A stretch of DNA of 9,836 nt from Thiotrichaceae bacterium UBA7359 (GCA_905182825.1 CAJJDJ010000128.1:1-9836); one strand, 5' to 3'; positions 1 through 7,276 are shown, counted from the stretch's first letter. Numbers and translations are program-made. Notes: generated from the sequence alone by a model not told the origin.

Positions 1-1506
1 GTGGCTGACTTTGATGCAGATGGTGCTACTAGTTGTGCCTTGGCTATTCGTGGATTAACACTGATGGGCGCTGAAGATATTGTCTATGTTGTGCCCAATC
101 GCTTTGAGTATGGCTATGGGCTAACCCCCGAGATTGTTGATGTCGCATTAGAATATGACCCTGACTTATTAATTACAGTTGATAATGGGATTTCAAGTAT
201 TGAAGGGGTAAAGCGAGCCAGAAAGAACGGCGTGAAGGTGTTAATCACCGATCATCATTTACCAGGCAATGAATTGCCTGGTGCCGATGCAATAGTAAAC
301 CCACAACTTAATGGAGATAAGTTCCCAAGTAAAAATCTGGCAGGTGTTGGTGTTGTGTTTTATATCTTATTGGCTTTACGCGCTGCATTAAAAGAGCAAG
401 GCTGGTTTGAAGAGGTTGATTTAAGTATACCAAATCTTGCAAAATTACTGGATATTGTTGCACTCGGCACTGTTGCTGATGTTGTGCCGCTTGATAAAAA
501 TAATCGGATTATGGTTTCCCATGGGTTGAACTTGATTAAAAAAGATAAATCTATTGCAGGTATAGCAGCGATATTAGATTTGACAGGAAGACCATTATCA
601 ACAATTTCTGCAAGCGATTTAGGTTTTTCTATAGCACCGAGATTAAATGCTGCTGGACGTTTAACCGACATGTCTTTAGGTATTGAGTGTTTATTAACAG
701 ATGATACATATGCAGCAAAAGAAATGGCTGAGCAACTTGATAAATTGAATAAAGAAAGACGCTTAATTCAAACTGAGATGCAAGAGCAGGCCACTATTGA
801 ATTAGATGATTATCTGGAAAAATCATCAGATGAGATTGCACAGGGAATTTGTTTGTTTAATGCTGACTGGCACCAGGGTGTGATTGGAATTCTTGCTGCC
901 AAAGTAAAAGAAACATTTAATCGACCTGTTATTGCTTTCGCAAAAGAAAATGAAGATGAGGATACTATTAAAGGCTCTGCAAGGTCTATTAATGGCCTAC
1001 ATATTCGCGATTGTCTGGAAGATGTGACACGTATTAATCCGGAACTAATCCTAACCTTTGGCGGCCACGCTATGGCTGCGGGTTTAACCATAAAAGAATC
1101 TCAATTCGAACTTTTTTCTGAATGCTTTAATGAAGTCATTAAAAAACATATTTCATTAGAAGACATGCAAGATGTTTGTATGACTGATGGTGAATTATCT
1201 ACTGAGGATTATTCTTTGCAACTTGCAGCAGAAATTCAGTCTGCCGGACCCTGGGGACAGGCATTTCCAGAACCTGTATTTGAAGGAAAGTTTACAGTTC
1301 TGGATAAACAGATCGTTGGAGACAGTCATCTTAAACTCAAACTTCAGACTGATAATAAAATTCTAGATGCCATAGCGTTTAATATTACGGATGAAGATTG
1401 GCCAGTTGGGACGAATGAGATCTTATCTACTTATCGATTGGGTATAAATGATTTTCGAGGTGATCGTAAGCTTCAATTATTCATAGAATATCTAAATCCA
1501 CTCTAA
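1..1506 (+). CDS. recJ: RecJ, single-stranded-DNA-specific 5'-3' exonuclease (5' end missing)
   Basis: RecJ degrades single-stranded DNA 5' to 3' in recombinational repair and mismatch repair. The 501 visible residues carry the DHH phosphoesterase motifs in order: DFDADG (residues 3-8), VDNG (60-63), DHH (84-86) and GTVAD (156-160). RLNAAGR follows at 214-220, then the DHHA1-type GSARS (325-329) and GGHAMAAG (354-361). The C-terminal part to residue 501 fits the OB-fold domain. The frame is open at base 1 and the first GTG is the Val just before motif I, so it is not the true start. Compared with the roughly 577-residue E. coli protein, about 75-80 N-terminal residues lie upstream of the window. 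The retained part has all catalytic motifs and no lesion. It precedes prfB by 206 nt with no convincing terminator, so co-transcription with prfB-lysS is possible. The family assignment is very secure. Confidence 0.97.
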   Translation: MADFDADGATSCALAIRGLTLMGAEDIVYVVPNRFEYGYGLTPEIVDVALEYDPDLLITVDNGISSIEGVKRARKNGVKVLITDHHLPGNELPGADAIVNPQLNGDKFPSKNLAGVGVVFYILLALRAALKEQGWFEEVDLSIPNLAKLLDIVALGTVADVVPLDKNNRIMVSHGLNLIKKDKSIAGIAAILDLTGRPLSTISASDLGFSIAPRLNAAGRLTDMSLGIECLLTDDTYAAKEMAEQLDKLNKERRLIQTEMQEQATIELDDYLEKSSDEIAQGICLFNADWHQGVIGILAAKVKETFNRPVIAFAKENEDEDTIKGSARSINGLHIRDCLEDVTRINPELILTFGGHAMAAGLTIKESQFELFSECFNEVIKKHISLEDMQDVCMTDGELSTEDYSLQLAAEIQSAGPWGQAFPEPVFEGKFTVLDKQIVGDSHLKLKLQTDNKILDAIAFNITDEDWPVGTNEILSTYRLGINDFRGDRKLQLFIEYLNPL

Positions 1507-1712
1507 ATTAATCTCGAATTTATGGTCTTTTCTTTTTGCTATTTTTAGTAAAAAAAATACTGAAGAATTGTTTTATAGTTTCTCTAAGTATAAAGCTGGC
1601 ATAATCACTCTGATTTTGTGGAATTCTATTTCTTGGTGTCTTCTGCCTCATGACTATCAAGGCATCTATAGCTATAGTAGACTGGACGAAATTTTTCATC
1701 AGGTTCAATTAA

Positions 1713-2811
1713 ATGCTTGAAATAAACCTACTTCTTAAGAGAATTTCTGATATGCAAGAGCGTGTTCAATCGCTAAGGGGGTATCTTTGAATACGAACAG
1801 AAGTCTGAACGACTAATAGAAGTATTACGTGAACTTGAGCAACCCAATGTTTGGGAGAATCCTGAACAAGCACAATCACTAGGGAAAGAACGCGCCAACC
1901 TTGAAAACGTTGTTAATACAATAAACTCTCTGGAAGAGTCTTTTACAGACTCTGTTGATTTATTAAAGCTTGCTGGAGAAGAAAATGACGAGGAAACATT
2001 CACGGCAGTGTTGAATGACCTTGATGTTAACGAAGAACACCTTGTAAAACTTGAGTTTCGTCGAATGTTTTCCGGTGAAATGGATCCTAACAATGCCTTT
2101 GTTGATATTCAGTCCGGTTCCGGTGGTACTGAAGCTCAGGATTGGGCAGATATGTTATTACGAATGTATTTACGTTGGGGTGAGCAACATTGTTTTAAAA
2201 CAGAACTAATCGAAGTTTCACCTGGTGAAGTTGCCGGAATTAAAAGTGCCACGATTCAGTATACGGGTGATTACGCCTTTGGTTGGTTGCGCACTGAAAC
2301 GGGTGTTCACCGTTTGGTTCGAAAGTCACCTTTTGATTCGAGTAATCGTCGACATACTTCATTTGCTTCTGTATTCGTCTCGCCGGAAATTGATGACAAT
2401 ATTGAGATAAATATTAACCCTACTGATCTACGAACTGATACCTATCGAGCTAGTGGTGCTGGCGGTCAACATGTTAACAAAACTGATTCAGCAGTAAGGT
2501 TAACACATTTGCCGACAGGAATTGTTGCGCAATGCCAAAATGATCGATCGCAACACAAGAATAAAGATCAGGCGATGAAGATACTTCGAGCAAAGTTATA
2601 TGAACATGAAATGCAAAAAGTAAACTCGGAAAAACAAGCATTGGAAGATACCAAAGCAGATATCGGATGGGGTAGTCAGATACGTTCCTATGTACTGGAT
2701 CAGTCTCGTATTAAGGATCTTAGGACAGGAGTAGAGACTGGTAATACACAGGCAGTGCTCGATGGGGATCTGGATCGTTTTATAGAAACGAGTTTGAAAA
2801 GCGGTTTATAA
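1713..2811 (+). CDS. prfB: Peptide chain release factor 2 (RF2), expressed by programmed +1 frameshift
   Basis: RF2 recognises UGA and UAA stop codons and triggers peptide release. The start is ATG 1713, directly preceded by an in-frame TAA (1710-1712). Codons 1-25 encode MLEINLLLKRISDMQERVQS followed by LRGYL, then an in-frame TGA at 1788-1790. Skipping T1788 puts the ribosome into the frame that runs from GAA 1789 to the stop ending at 2811. The joined protein is 365 residues, the same length as E. coli RF2. The stop-codon-reading SPF tripeptide falls at residues 205-207 and the catalytic GGQ at 250-252, both at E. coli numbering. Residue 246 is Ala, the common form, not the Thr of E. coli K-12. 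No clear Shine-Dalgarno precedes the ATG. The gene sits between recJ and lysS, as in E. coli. A gene caller that ignores frameshifting would start at ATG 2008 and lose the first 98 residues. Confidence 0.97.
1773..1791 (+). promoter_or_regulatory. prfB: RF2 programmed +1 frameshift site
   Basis: The codons read CTA AGG GGG TAT CTT TGA A. The internal Shine-Dalgarno-like AGGGGG (1776-1781), the UAU spacer codon, the slippery CUU (1785-1787) and the UGA stop (1788-1790) match the E. coli prfB recoding signal in order and spacing. In E. coli, low RF2 slows termination at this UGA, peptidyl-tRNA on CUU slips to UUU and full RF2 is made, giving autoregulation. The base after UGA is A here, where E. 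coli has C. Confidence 0.96.
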
Positions 2812-2831
2812 GATTTTGCGAATGGAATATT

Positions 2832-2855
2832 AGACAGATCTGTTAGTATCTGTTT
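2832..2855 (+). repeat. Small stem-loop between prfB and lysS
   Basis: AGACAGAT (2832-2839) can pair with ATCTGTTT (2848-2855), giving 8 pairs with one G-U around an 8-nt loop. The left arm also belongs to the 10-nt palindrome ACAGATCTGT (2834-2843), so two alternative folds compete. It lies in the 91-nt gap between prfB and lysS. The following sequence is AT-rich but has no clean U-tract, so it is at most a weak attenuator or processing site. It could be chance in AT-rich DNA. Confidence 0.25.
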
Positions 2856-2902
2856 ATAGAATATTTTTGAGAATTTACACATACAAATAATATGAATAGC
2901 TT

Positions 2903-4393
2903 ATGAGTGACGAAAATAACTTAATTGCACAACGACGACAGCAATTAAACGAATTACGCGAAAAAGGTAATGCCTTTAGTAATGACTTCAGACGGGATTC
3001 ATTATCAGCGGACTTGATTGCTAAATATGAAGATAAAACTAAGGAAGAGCTTGAAATTGGCAGAGTCAAGGTTGCTATCGCTGGTCGAATGATGAGTCGA
3101 CGTATTATGGGTAAGGCATCTTTTGCGCATATTCAAGATATGTCAGGCAAAATTCAATTATATATCAGGCGTGATGACTTGTCGGAAGGAGTCTACAACA
3201 CAGAGTTTAAAAAATGGGATGTTGGAGACATTATTGGGGCAACCGGAACGGTGATGAAGACTAATAAAGGTGAACTGAGTATTCATGTTGATTCAATAAA
3301 CCTATTAACTAAATCGTTACGACCCTTGCCAGAAAAGTATCATGGTTTGACCGATCAGGAAATACGTTATCGGCAGCGGTATGTTGATCTAATTATGAAT
3401 GAAGAGACACGCAATACGTTCAAGATTCGATCACAGGTTGTTGAGTTTATACGTTCGTATTTGAATAATGAAAATTATATAGAAGTAGAAACACCGATGA
3501 TGCATGTTATTCCTGGTGGTGCCACAGCACACCCATTTAAAACACATCATAATAGTCTGGATATGGAACTCTTTCTTAGGATTGCTCCTGAATTATATTT
3601 AAAACGGCTTGTGGTTGGTGGTTTTGAAAAGGTTTATGAGATCAACCGTAGTTTTCGAAATGAAGGTCTTTCATCGAGGCATAATCCTGAATTTACTATG
3701 CTTGAATTTTATCAAGCTTATTCCGATTATGAAGACATGATGAATCTTACTGAAGATATGATACGAAAAATGGCTAACAAAATTTTTGGTAATAATAAAA
3801 TAACTTATCAAAATAAAATCTACGATTTAGAAAAACCTTTTGAACGTATGACTGTGGTTGAATCAATTCTGAAATATAACGATATGATTACAATTGCAGA
3901 TCTACAGTCACTAGAGAAAACTAAAGATCATGCACATCGATTAAAGATTCCACTTGAAGATAGTTATGGTTTAGGCAAGATTCAAATTGAAATATTTGAA
4001 AAAACGGTTGAAGCAAAATTACTAGCGGCAACATTTATAACGCAGTATCCGACTGAAGTATCACCGCTTGCTCGTAAAAAAGATGGCGATCCATTTGTGA
4101 CAGATCGATTTGAATTTTTTATTGGTGGAAGAGAGATTGCTAACGGTTTTTCCGAGTTAAATGATCCAGAAGATCAAGCAGAACGATTTAGGCAACAGGT
4201 AGAAGAAAAAAATGCTGGTGATGCTGAGGCTATGCATTTCGACGATGATTATATAACAGCGCTAGAGTATGGTATGCCGCCAACCGCAGGAGAAGGAATC
4301 GGTATAGATCGGCTAGTGATGTTTTTGACCGACTCCCCGACTATTCGTGATGTGATCTTGTTTCCACATATGCGTTCTAAAACTATTTCTTAA
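2903..4393 (+). CDS. lysS: Lysyl-tRNA synthetase, class II
   Basis: It charges tRNA-Lys with lysine using ATP, in the cytoplasm. The protein is 496 residues, close to the 505 of E. coli LysS. Residues about 55-135 form the OB-fold anticodon-binding domain, with the GRMMSRRIMGKASFAHIQD stretch at 61-79. The class II core follows: motif 1 around 180-205, motif 2 at 251-272 (FRNEGLSSRHNPEFTMLEFY) and motif 3 at 463-490 (GEGIGIDR, then the IRDVILFPHMR end). EFFIGGREIANGFSELNDP (404-422) is the family's lysine and ATP site segment. The chosen ATG 2903 gives MSDENN..., the normal short N-terminal extension; the ribosome binding site is weak. It follows prfB by 91 nt, the usual prfB-lysS pairing, so they probably share a transcript. 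No lesion or missing key residue was seen. Confidence 0.97.
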   Translation: MSDENNLIAQRRQQLNELREKGNAFSNDFRRDSLSADLIAKYEDKTKEELEIGRVKVAIAGRMMSRRIMGKASFAHIQDMSGKIQLYIRRDDLSEGVYNTEFKKWDVGDIIGATGTVMKTNKGELSIHVDSINLLTKSLRPLPEKYHGLTDQEIRYRQRYVDLIMNEETRNTFKIRSQVVEFIRSYLNNENYIEVETPMMHVIPGGATAHPFKTHHNSLDMELFLRIAPELYLKRLVVGGFEKVYEINRSFRNEGLSSRHNPEFTMLEFYQAYSDYEDMMNLTEDMIRKMANKIFGNNKITYQNKIYDLEKPFERMTVVESILKYNDMITIADLQSLEKTKDHAHRLKIPLEDSYGLGKIQIEIFEKTVEAKLLAATFITQYPTEVSPLARKKDGDPFVTDRFEFFIGGREIANGFSELNDPEDQAERFRQQVEEKNAGDAEAMHFDDDYITALEYGMPPTAGEGIGIDRLVMFLTDSPTIRDVILFPHMRSKTIS

Positions 4394-4432
4394 GCACATT
4401 TCTAATATTTCTGTTGAATTAATATACTCATC

Positions 4433-4491
4433 TTACGACGTCGATGTCTGTCCAATAATGATAATAAAAATAGTGGTCAGGCTAGTCGTAA
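4433..4491. repeat. Imperfect inverted repeat downstream of lysS
   Basis: TTACGAC (4433-4439) is repeated inverted as GTCGTAA (4485-4491). Inside it, CTGTCC and GGTCAG could extend the stem with one U-U mismatch and flanking internal loops. No U-tract follows, so it is not a standard intrinsic terminator. It could be a 3'-end processing structure for the lysS transcript, a small repeat element, or chance. Confidence 0.25.
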
Positions 4492-4763
4492 ATAATCAGT
4501 CATCACTTATAGGAAAAATTACTTTATCTTTTGTGAAGTGTATTAAATGATTTTTTCACTGCGAATGTGTGCATTAAAAATAAGTTATGACTATTTATAT
4601 TATTATTGTCTAAAAGCTTATAACACCATTGTTTACAAGTGCTTATGATAAGATTTGGCAAGTTAATATTGCTGTCTAACATATGTGTGATTATATGATA
4701 ATTTTTTATTTCTCATGGAAACTTTCAGAACATATGTAAGTCAATATACTTATATGGCAAAAG

Positions 4764-4792
4764 TTGAAACTTTTATATGGGGTGGTTATATT
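4764..4792 (+). promoter_or_regulatory. Sigma70-type promoter for hvfA
   Basis: TTGAAA (4764-4769) and TATATT (4787-4792) are separated by exactly 17 nt, near-consensus -35 and -10 elements. Transcription would start near 4799, leaving a leader of about 40 nt before the hvfA ATG. It is the best promoter in the gap and lies directly before the accessory operon. Transcription start is inferred, not measured. Confidence 0.65.
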
Positions 4793-4824
4793 TTCTATAC
4801 GACATGAATTTTGTTCAAACCTTT

Positions 4825-4829
4825 AGGAG
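4825..4829 (+). promoter_or_regulatory. Strong ribosome binding site of hvfA
   Basis: AGGAG lies 9 nt before ATG 4839. It is the clearest Shine-Dalgarno in the window; hvfB and hvfC have only weak ones. This fits a precursor peptide made in excess over its modifying enzymes, and it fixes the hvfA start. Confidence 0.75.
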
Positions 4830-4838
4830 ATTTAAAAG

Positions 4839-5105
4839 ATGCAAGATAAAGATAAATTTAACCCATTAGTTGTTGTGCTAGGTACTACATTCGTAATTTC
4901 TTTGGCATCTGGACCTATAGTTAATGCTGCAAACAATCCGTTTAATATGATTGATCTTGGCAGTGGTTATATGGTTGCTGAGGAAGGTAGTTGTGGTGAT
5001 AAGAAAGAGGAAGGAAAATGTGGTGAAGGTAAGTGCGGTGATAAGCATGTCGAAGGCCCATCAAGTGATAAGAAAGAAGAAGGAAAATGTGGCGATAAAA
5101 AATAA
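4839..5105 (+). CDS. hvfA: HvfA-type precursor of an oxazolone/thioamide-modified copper-binding RiPP
   Basis: An 88-residue precursor. Residues 1-9 are polar and 10-27 hydrophobic, followed by VNA (28-30) as a likely signal peptidase I site, so it should be exported by Sec. The mature part has four Cys, all in the DKK/EGK-rich tail: EGSCG (49-53, Cys52), EGKCG (58-62, Cys61), EGKCG (63-67, Cys66) and EGKCG (81-85, Cys84). EGKCG is the motif known from Haemophilus HvfA, where the HvfB/HvfC pair converts Cys to copper-binding oxazolone/thioamide groups. Here hvfB and hvfC follow directly, hvfB 17 nt downstream, which strongly supports the role. Copper buffering in the periplasm or outside the cell is inferred from the family. 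EGPSSD at 72-77 looks like a repeat unit that lost its Cys. The alternative label is a bufferin-like peptide of the same MNIO-modified superfamily. Confidence 0.88.
   Translation: MQDKDKFNPLVVVLGTTFVISLASGPIVNAANNPFNMIDLGSGYMVAEEGSCGDKKEEGKCGEGKCGDKHVEGPSSDKKEEGKCGDKK
4983..5093 (+). repeat. Internal duplicated unit in hvfA
   Basis: Residues 49-62 (EGSCGDKKEEGKCG) and 72-85 (EGPSSDKKEEGKCG) match at 11 of 14 positions. The DNA of 4983-5024 and 5052-5093 is nearly the same over the DKKEEGKCG part. An extra EGKCG unit plus a short DKHV linker lie between them. The second copy has PSS where the first has SCG, removing one modifiable Cys. Confidence 0.75.
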
Positions 5106-5122
5106 ATCTGAGTTTGCATAAT

Positions 5123-5980
5123 ATGTCTAAAGATTATCCTGTAGAAGGTGCAGGGTTAGGATTGCGGCGGTCTTTCATAAGCCCGCTTGCAGATGAGGTT
5201 CCGTCTCAAATAGATTTCATGGAAGTGGCGCCGGAGAATTGGATCGATGTCGGTGGTAAATTAAGACGCCAATTTCAAAAGATTTCAGAACAAATCCCTA
5301 TAGTCTGCCATGGACTATCATTAAATATTGGTGGTCAAGCTCCTCTGGATGAAGCGTTTATTCATCGAGTCAAGGAATTTCTTGATTTATATGATATTCC
5401 TGTTTATAGCGAACATCTCAGTTATTGCGCTGATGAAGGACATCTTTATGACCTGATGCCGATTCCTTTTACTGAAGAAGCGATGTATTACGTTTCTGAA
5501 AGGATTATGCGAGTACAAGATATTATTGGTCGGCGTGTGGCGATGGAAAATGTGTCTTATTATGCTGCTATTGGTAAAGATATTGAGGAAATAGAATTCG
5601 TTAACGCGGTACTGAAAGAAGCAGATTGTTTGTTTCAAATTGACATTAATAATATATATGTGAATAGCATCAACCATTGTTATGACGCTGAAGATTTTCT
5701 TAAGGCCTTGCCGGTTGAACGAATTACTTATGCTCATATTGCAGGGCATTATGTTGAATCAGAAGATCTACGTGTTGATAGCCATGGGGTAGATGTTATT
5801 GAACCAGTCTGGCAATTACTTGATGTTGCCTATAAACATTTTGGTGTGTTTCCGACCTTATTGGAAAGGGATTTTAATATTCCGCCATTAAAGATATTAC
5901 TCAAAGAAGTTGAAACTATTCGTCACTACCAAATAAAGCACGAAAGTAATGACAACTCCATCAAACAACAAGAAAACTAA
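5123..5980 (+). CDS. hvfB: HvfB-type MNIO (DUF692) multinuclear iron oxygenase, RiPP maturase
   Basis: MNIO enzymes are TIM-barrel proteins with a multi-iron centre that oxidise Cys in precursor peptides; HvfB makes oxazolone/thioamide pairs in HvfA. Family signatures, numbered from ATG 5123 (285 residues): GAGLGLRRSF (9-18), DFMEVAPENW (31-40), CHGLSLNIGG (62-71), YSEHLSY (95-101), LMPIPFTEEA (111-120), MENVS (141-145), QIDINNIYVNSINH (172-185), AHIAGH (204-209), DSHG (219-222) and TLLERDFNIPP (245-255). Likely metal ligands, inferred from conservation, include His63, Glu97, His98, Glu142, Asp174, His205, His221 and Glu248; all are present. A TTG at 5114 could extend it by three residues, but ATG 5123 is the natural start. 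Its 3' end overlaps hvfC by 32 nt. It should act in the cytoplasm with HvfC before HvfA is exported. Confidence 0.92.
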   Translation: MSKDYPVEGAGLGLRRSFISPLADEVPSQIDFMEVAPENWIDVGGKLRRQFQKISEQIPIVCHGLSLNIGGQAPLDEAFIHRVKEFLDLYDIPVYSEHLSYCADEGHLYDLMPIPFTEEAMYYVSERIMRVQDIIGRRVAMENVSYYAAIGKDIEEIEFVNAVLKEADCLFQIDINNIYVNSINHCYDAEDFLKALPVERITYAHIAGHYVESEDLRVDSHGVDVIEPVWQLLDVAYKHFGVFPTLLERDFNIPPLKILLKEVETIRHYQIKHESNDNSIKQQEN

Positions 5981-6731
5981 AAATTTTAAAGATATTCAGA
6001 ATGTGTTCACTCAGCATATGCGTGATCCTGATAATAATCCTGCGCCAGTAGGTGTTGAAGATAGACGAATGAGTGTTTATCGAGGACTTGTTTATAACAA
6101 CATTCAAAACTTTATAGGAAAAAGTTTTCCAGTGATACGAAAAATAATGGGCGATAGAGAATGGCATCAGATGTTGTATGATTATGTTAACCGTCATAAG
6201 TCTTACACACCTTTATTTTCGAAAATGCCTAACGAGTTTTTACAATATCTTGAGCATGAATGTGAGGGACCTCCTGAGAATTTTCCTTATCTTTTAGAGT
6301 TGGCCCATTATGAATGGCTTGAAACAGCGCTCTCCATAGATACACGTGAGATTGATTTAAGTAATATTGATCAAAAAGGTAACCTACTTGAAGGCATCCC
6401 AGTGTTAAACCCTATTTCTATAGCACTTGCATACATATGGCCCGTGCACGAGATAAGTCCAAGAAATCTCCCCAAGAGTCCACCAAGTGAAAAAACCTAC
6501 ATTTTTGTTTATAGAAGACAGAATGATGAGGTTGGGTTTATTGTGCTTAATCTGGTATCTGCAAAGTTGGTTGAGTATCTTCAATCCAATGAGAAAAATG
6601 ATGGACATCAAATTCTAACGAAAATTGCACATGAGTTGAAGCATCCGAATCCTGAAATTGTAATTCAAGGTGGATTAGAGATGATGCAGAATTTTTTAAT
6701 AAAAGATATTTTGTTAGGAACAAAGAAATAA
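5949..6731 (+). CDS. hvfC: HvfC-type DUF2063 partner protein for RiPP maturation
   Basis: DUF2063 proteins pair with MNIO enzymes; the N-terminal domain is thought to bring the precursor to the oxygenase. The 260-residue protein shows the family N-terminal pattern: RRMSVYRGLVYNNIQNFIG (39-57) leading to FPV (60-62), then HKSYTPLFSKMPNEFLQYL (83-101) and PYLLELAHYEWLE (113-125). Residues about 150-255 form the less conserved second domain. ATG 5949 lies inside the end of hvfB (32-nt overlap, different frame) with only a weak ribosome binding site, which suggests translational coupling and balanced amounts of the two partners. The frame is intact to its TAA. An earlier start is not available without deeper overlap. 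The assignment to HvfC rests on the combination of motifs and operon position. Confidence 0.88.
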   Translation: MTTPSNNKKTKNFKDIQNVFTQHMRDPDNNPAPVGVEDRRMSVYRGLVYNNIQNFIGKSFPVIRKIMGDREWHQMLYDYVNRHKSYTPLFSKMPNEFLQYLEHECEGPPENFPYLLELAHYEWLETALSIDTREIDLSNIDQKGNLLEGIPVLNPISIALAYIWPVHEISPRNLPKSPPSEKTYIFVYRRQNDEVGFIVLNLVSAKLVEYLQSNEKNDGHQILTKIAHELKHPNPEIVIQGGLEMMQNFLIKDILLGTKK

Positions 6732-6753
6732 AACGAGCATTACTTTTGTTTGA

Positions 6754-7200
6754 TTACGGCCAGTAAATAACAACAGTTTTGTACGTTATGAAAGCTATAT
6801 CAATGAGCTAGGCACATATTTTTTTGAGGACATATTGGAAGTGGGTAGTTTTCTAGGATAATTGTTGCTACGCTTATATCTCAGTCCAATATTCTAACCG
6901 CAGTTTCAATAAAATAAATTCTATTGAATGGTTTGAGAATCTAGGTTCGAATTTTGATTTGTTGTTATTTAGTTTGATTGTTACATAGATTTTAATTTAA
7001 CCTATGGTGACTATAATTATTCCTTTTCCAGAAGGCGCTAGATTGCTCAAAGGTCTTTTTAAGGAAAATGAGAACGACAGTTGGTTAACTAAAAAAGGCC
7101 ACTTATGATATTCTATAAAGCAATAGAATTTGGAGCCACCCTTATTTTTTACTAGATAGCGAAAAAAAATAGATCCTATTTTGGTGTTTTAATTACACAA
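6754..7200 (+). pseudogene. Decayed DoxX-like membrane protein gene (HvfX remnant)
   Basis: No intact frame exists here, but protein blocks matching the DoxX-like protein that often ends hvf operons remain in order. Block A is LLLRLYLSPIF (6862-6894), with TAA on both sides (6859-6861, 6895-6897). Block B is FNKINSIEWFENLG (6905-6946) in the next frame. Block C runs from EGARLLKGLFKENE to NDSWLTKKGHL (7031-7105), in the same frame as B after TAG 6986-6988 and TAA 6998-7000. Block D is MIFYKAIEFGATLIFY (7105-7152), one frame over, then TAG 7153-7155. From memory, intact homologues read LLLRLYLAPVFW, NK...VEWFGN, GNYDWLT and NNGIEFAATYF. C to D aligns without gap if one base was lost near 7105. 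Only about 28 codons separate B from C, so the central membrane helices appear deleted. The limits are approximate: the block A frame opens after TGA 6751-6753, and no start codon is certain. Confidence 0.72.
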
Positions 7201-7276
7201 ACTGTATTAGTGTTATCCATCAGCGCTTTTATATTAATTGTTTTCTACTATCTATCACAGCATCGTCCAAATCATC

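Larger units (their letters stand above)
4394..4838. other. AT-rich intergenic region upstream of the hvf operon
   Basis: About 445 nt separate lysS from hvfA. I found no open frame with protein-like composition and no RNA gene that I recognise. No strong terminator for lysS is visible. The right end holds the hvfA promoter and ribosome binding site. The left part holds an imperfect inverted repeat (4433-4491). GAAACTTT occurs twice on the + strand 48 nt apart (4718-4725 and 4766-4773), the second copy overlapping the -35 element; it may be a regulator site or chance. Confidence 0.5.

Noticed and set aside
1..1506. GTG at base 1 as the true recJ start
   Set aside because: It encodes the Val directly before motif I (DFDADG). 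Known RecJ proteins have roughly 75-80 more residues before this, so the gene is cut by the window edge.
1520..1708. A 62-codon minus-strand frame filling the recJ-prfB gap
   Set aside because: It starts at TTG (first ATG three codons in), has no ribosome binding site and resembles no family I know. It is more likely a chance frame in AT-rich spacer.
1788..1790. In-frame TGA in prfB as evidence of a pseudogene
   Set aside because: It sits exactly in the known RF2 recoding signal and the shifted frame gives a full 365-residue RF2, so it is regulation, not decay.
7004..7108. A 34-codon + strand ORF (MVTIIIPFPEG...) as a possible small gene
   Set aside because: It has no ribosome binding site, and its sequence is better explained as block C of the decayed hvfX gene.
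7111..7128. TTCTAT-AAAGCA-ATAGAA inverted repeat as a terminator or mobile element end
   Set aside because: It is an all-AT-rich short stem with no U-tract next to it, lies inside the hvfX remnant, and has no matching partner or target duplication that I could see.
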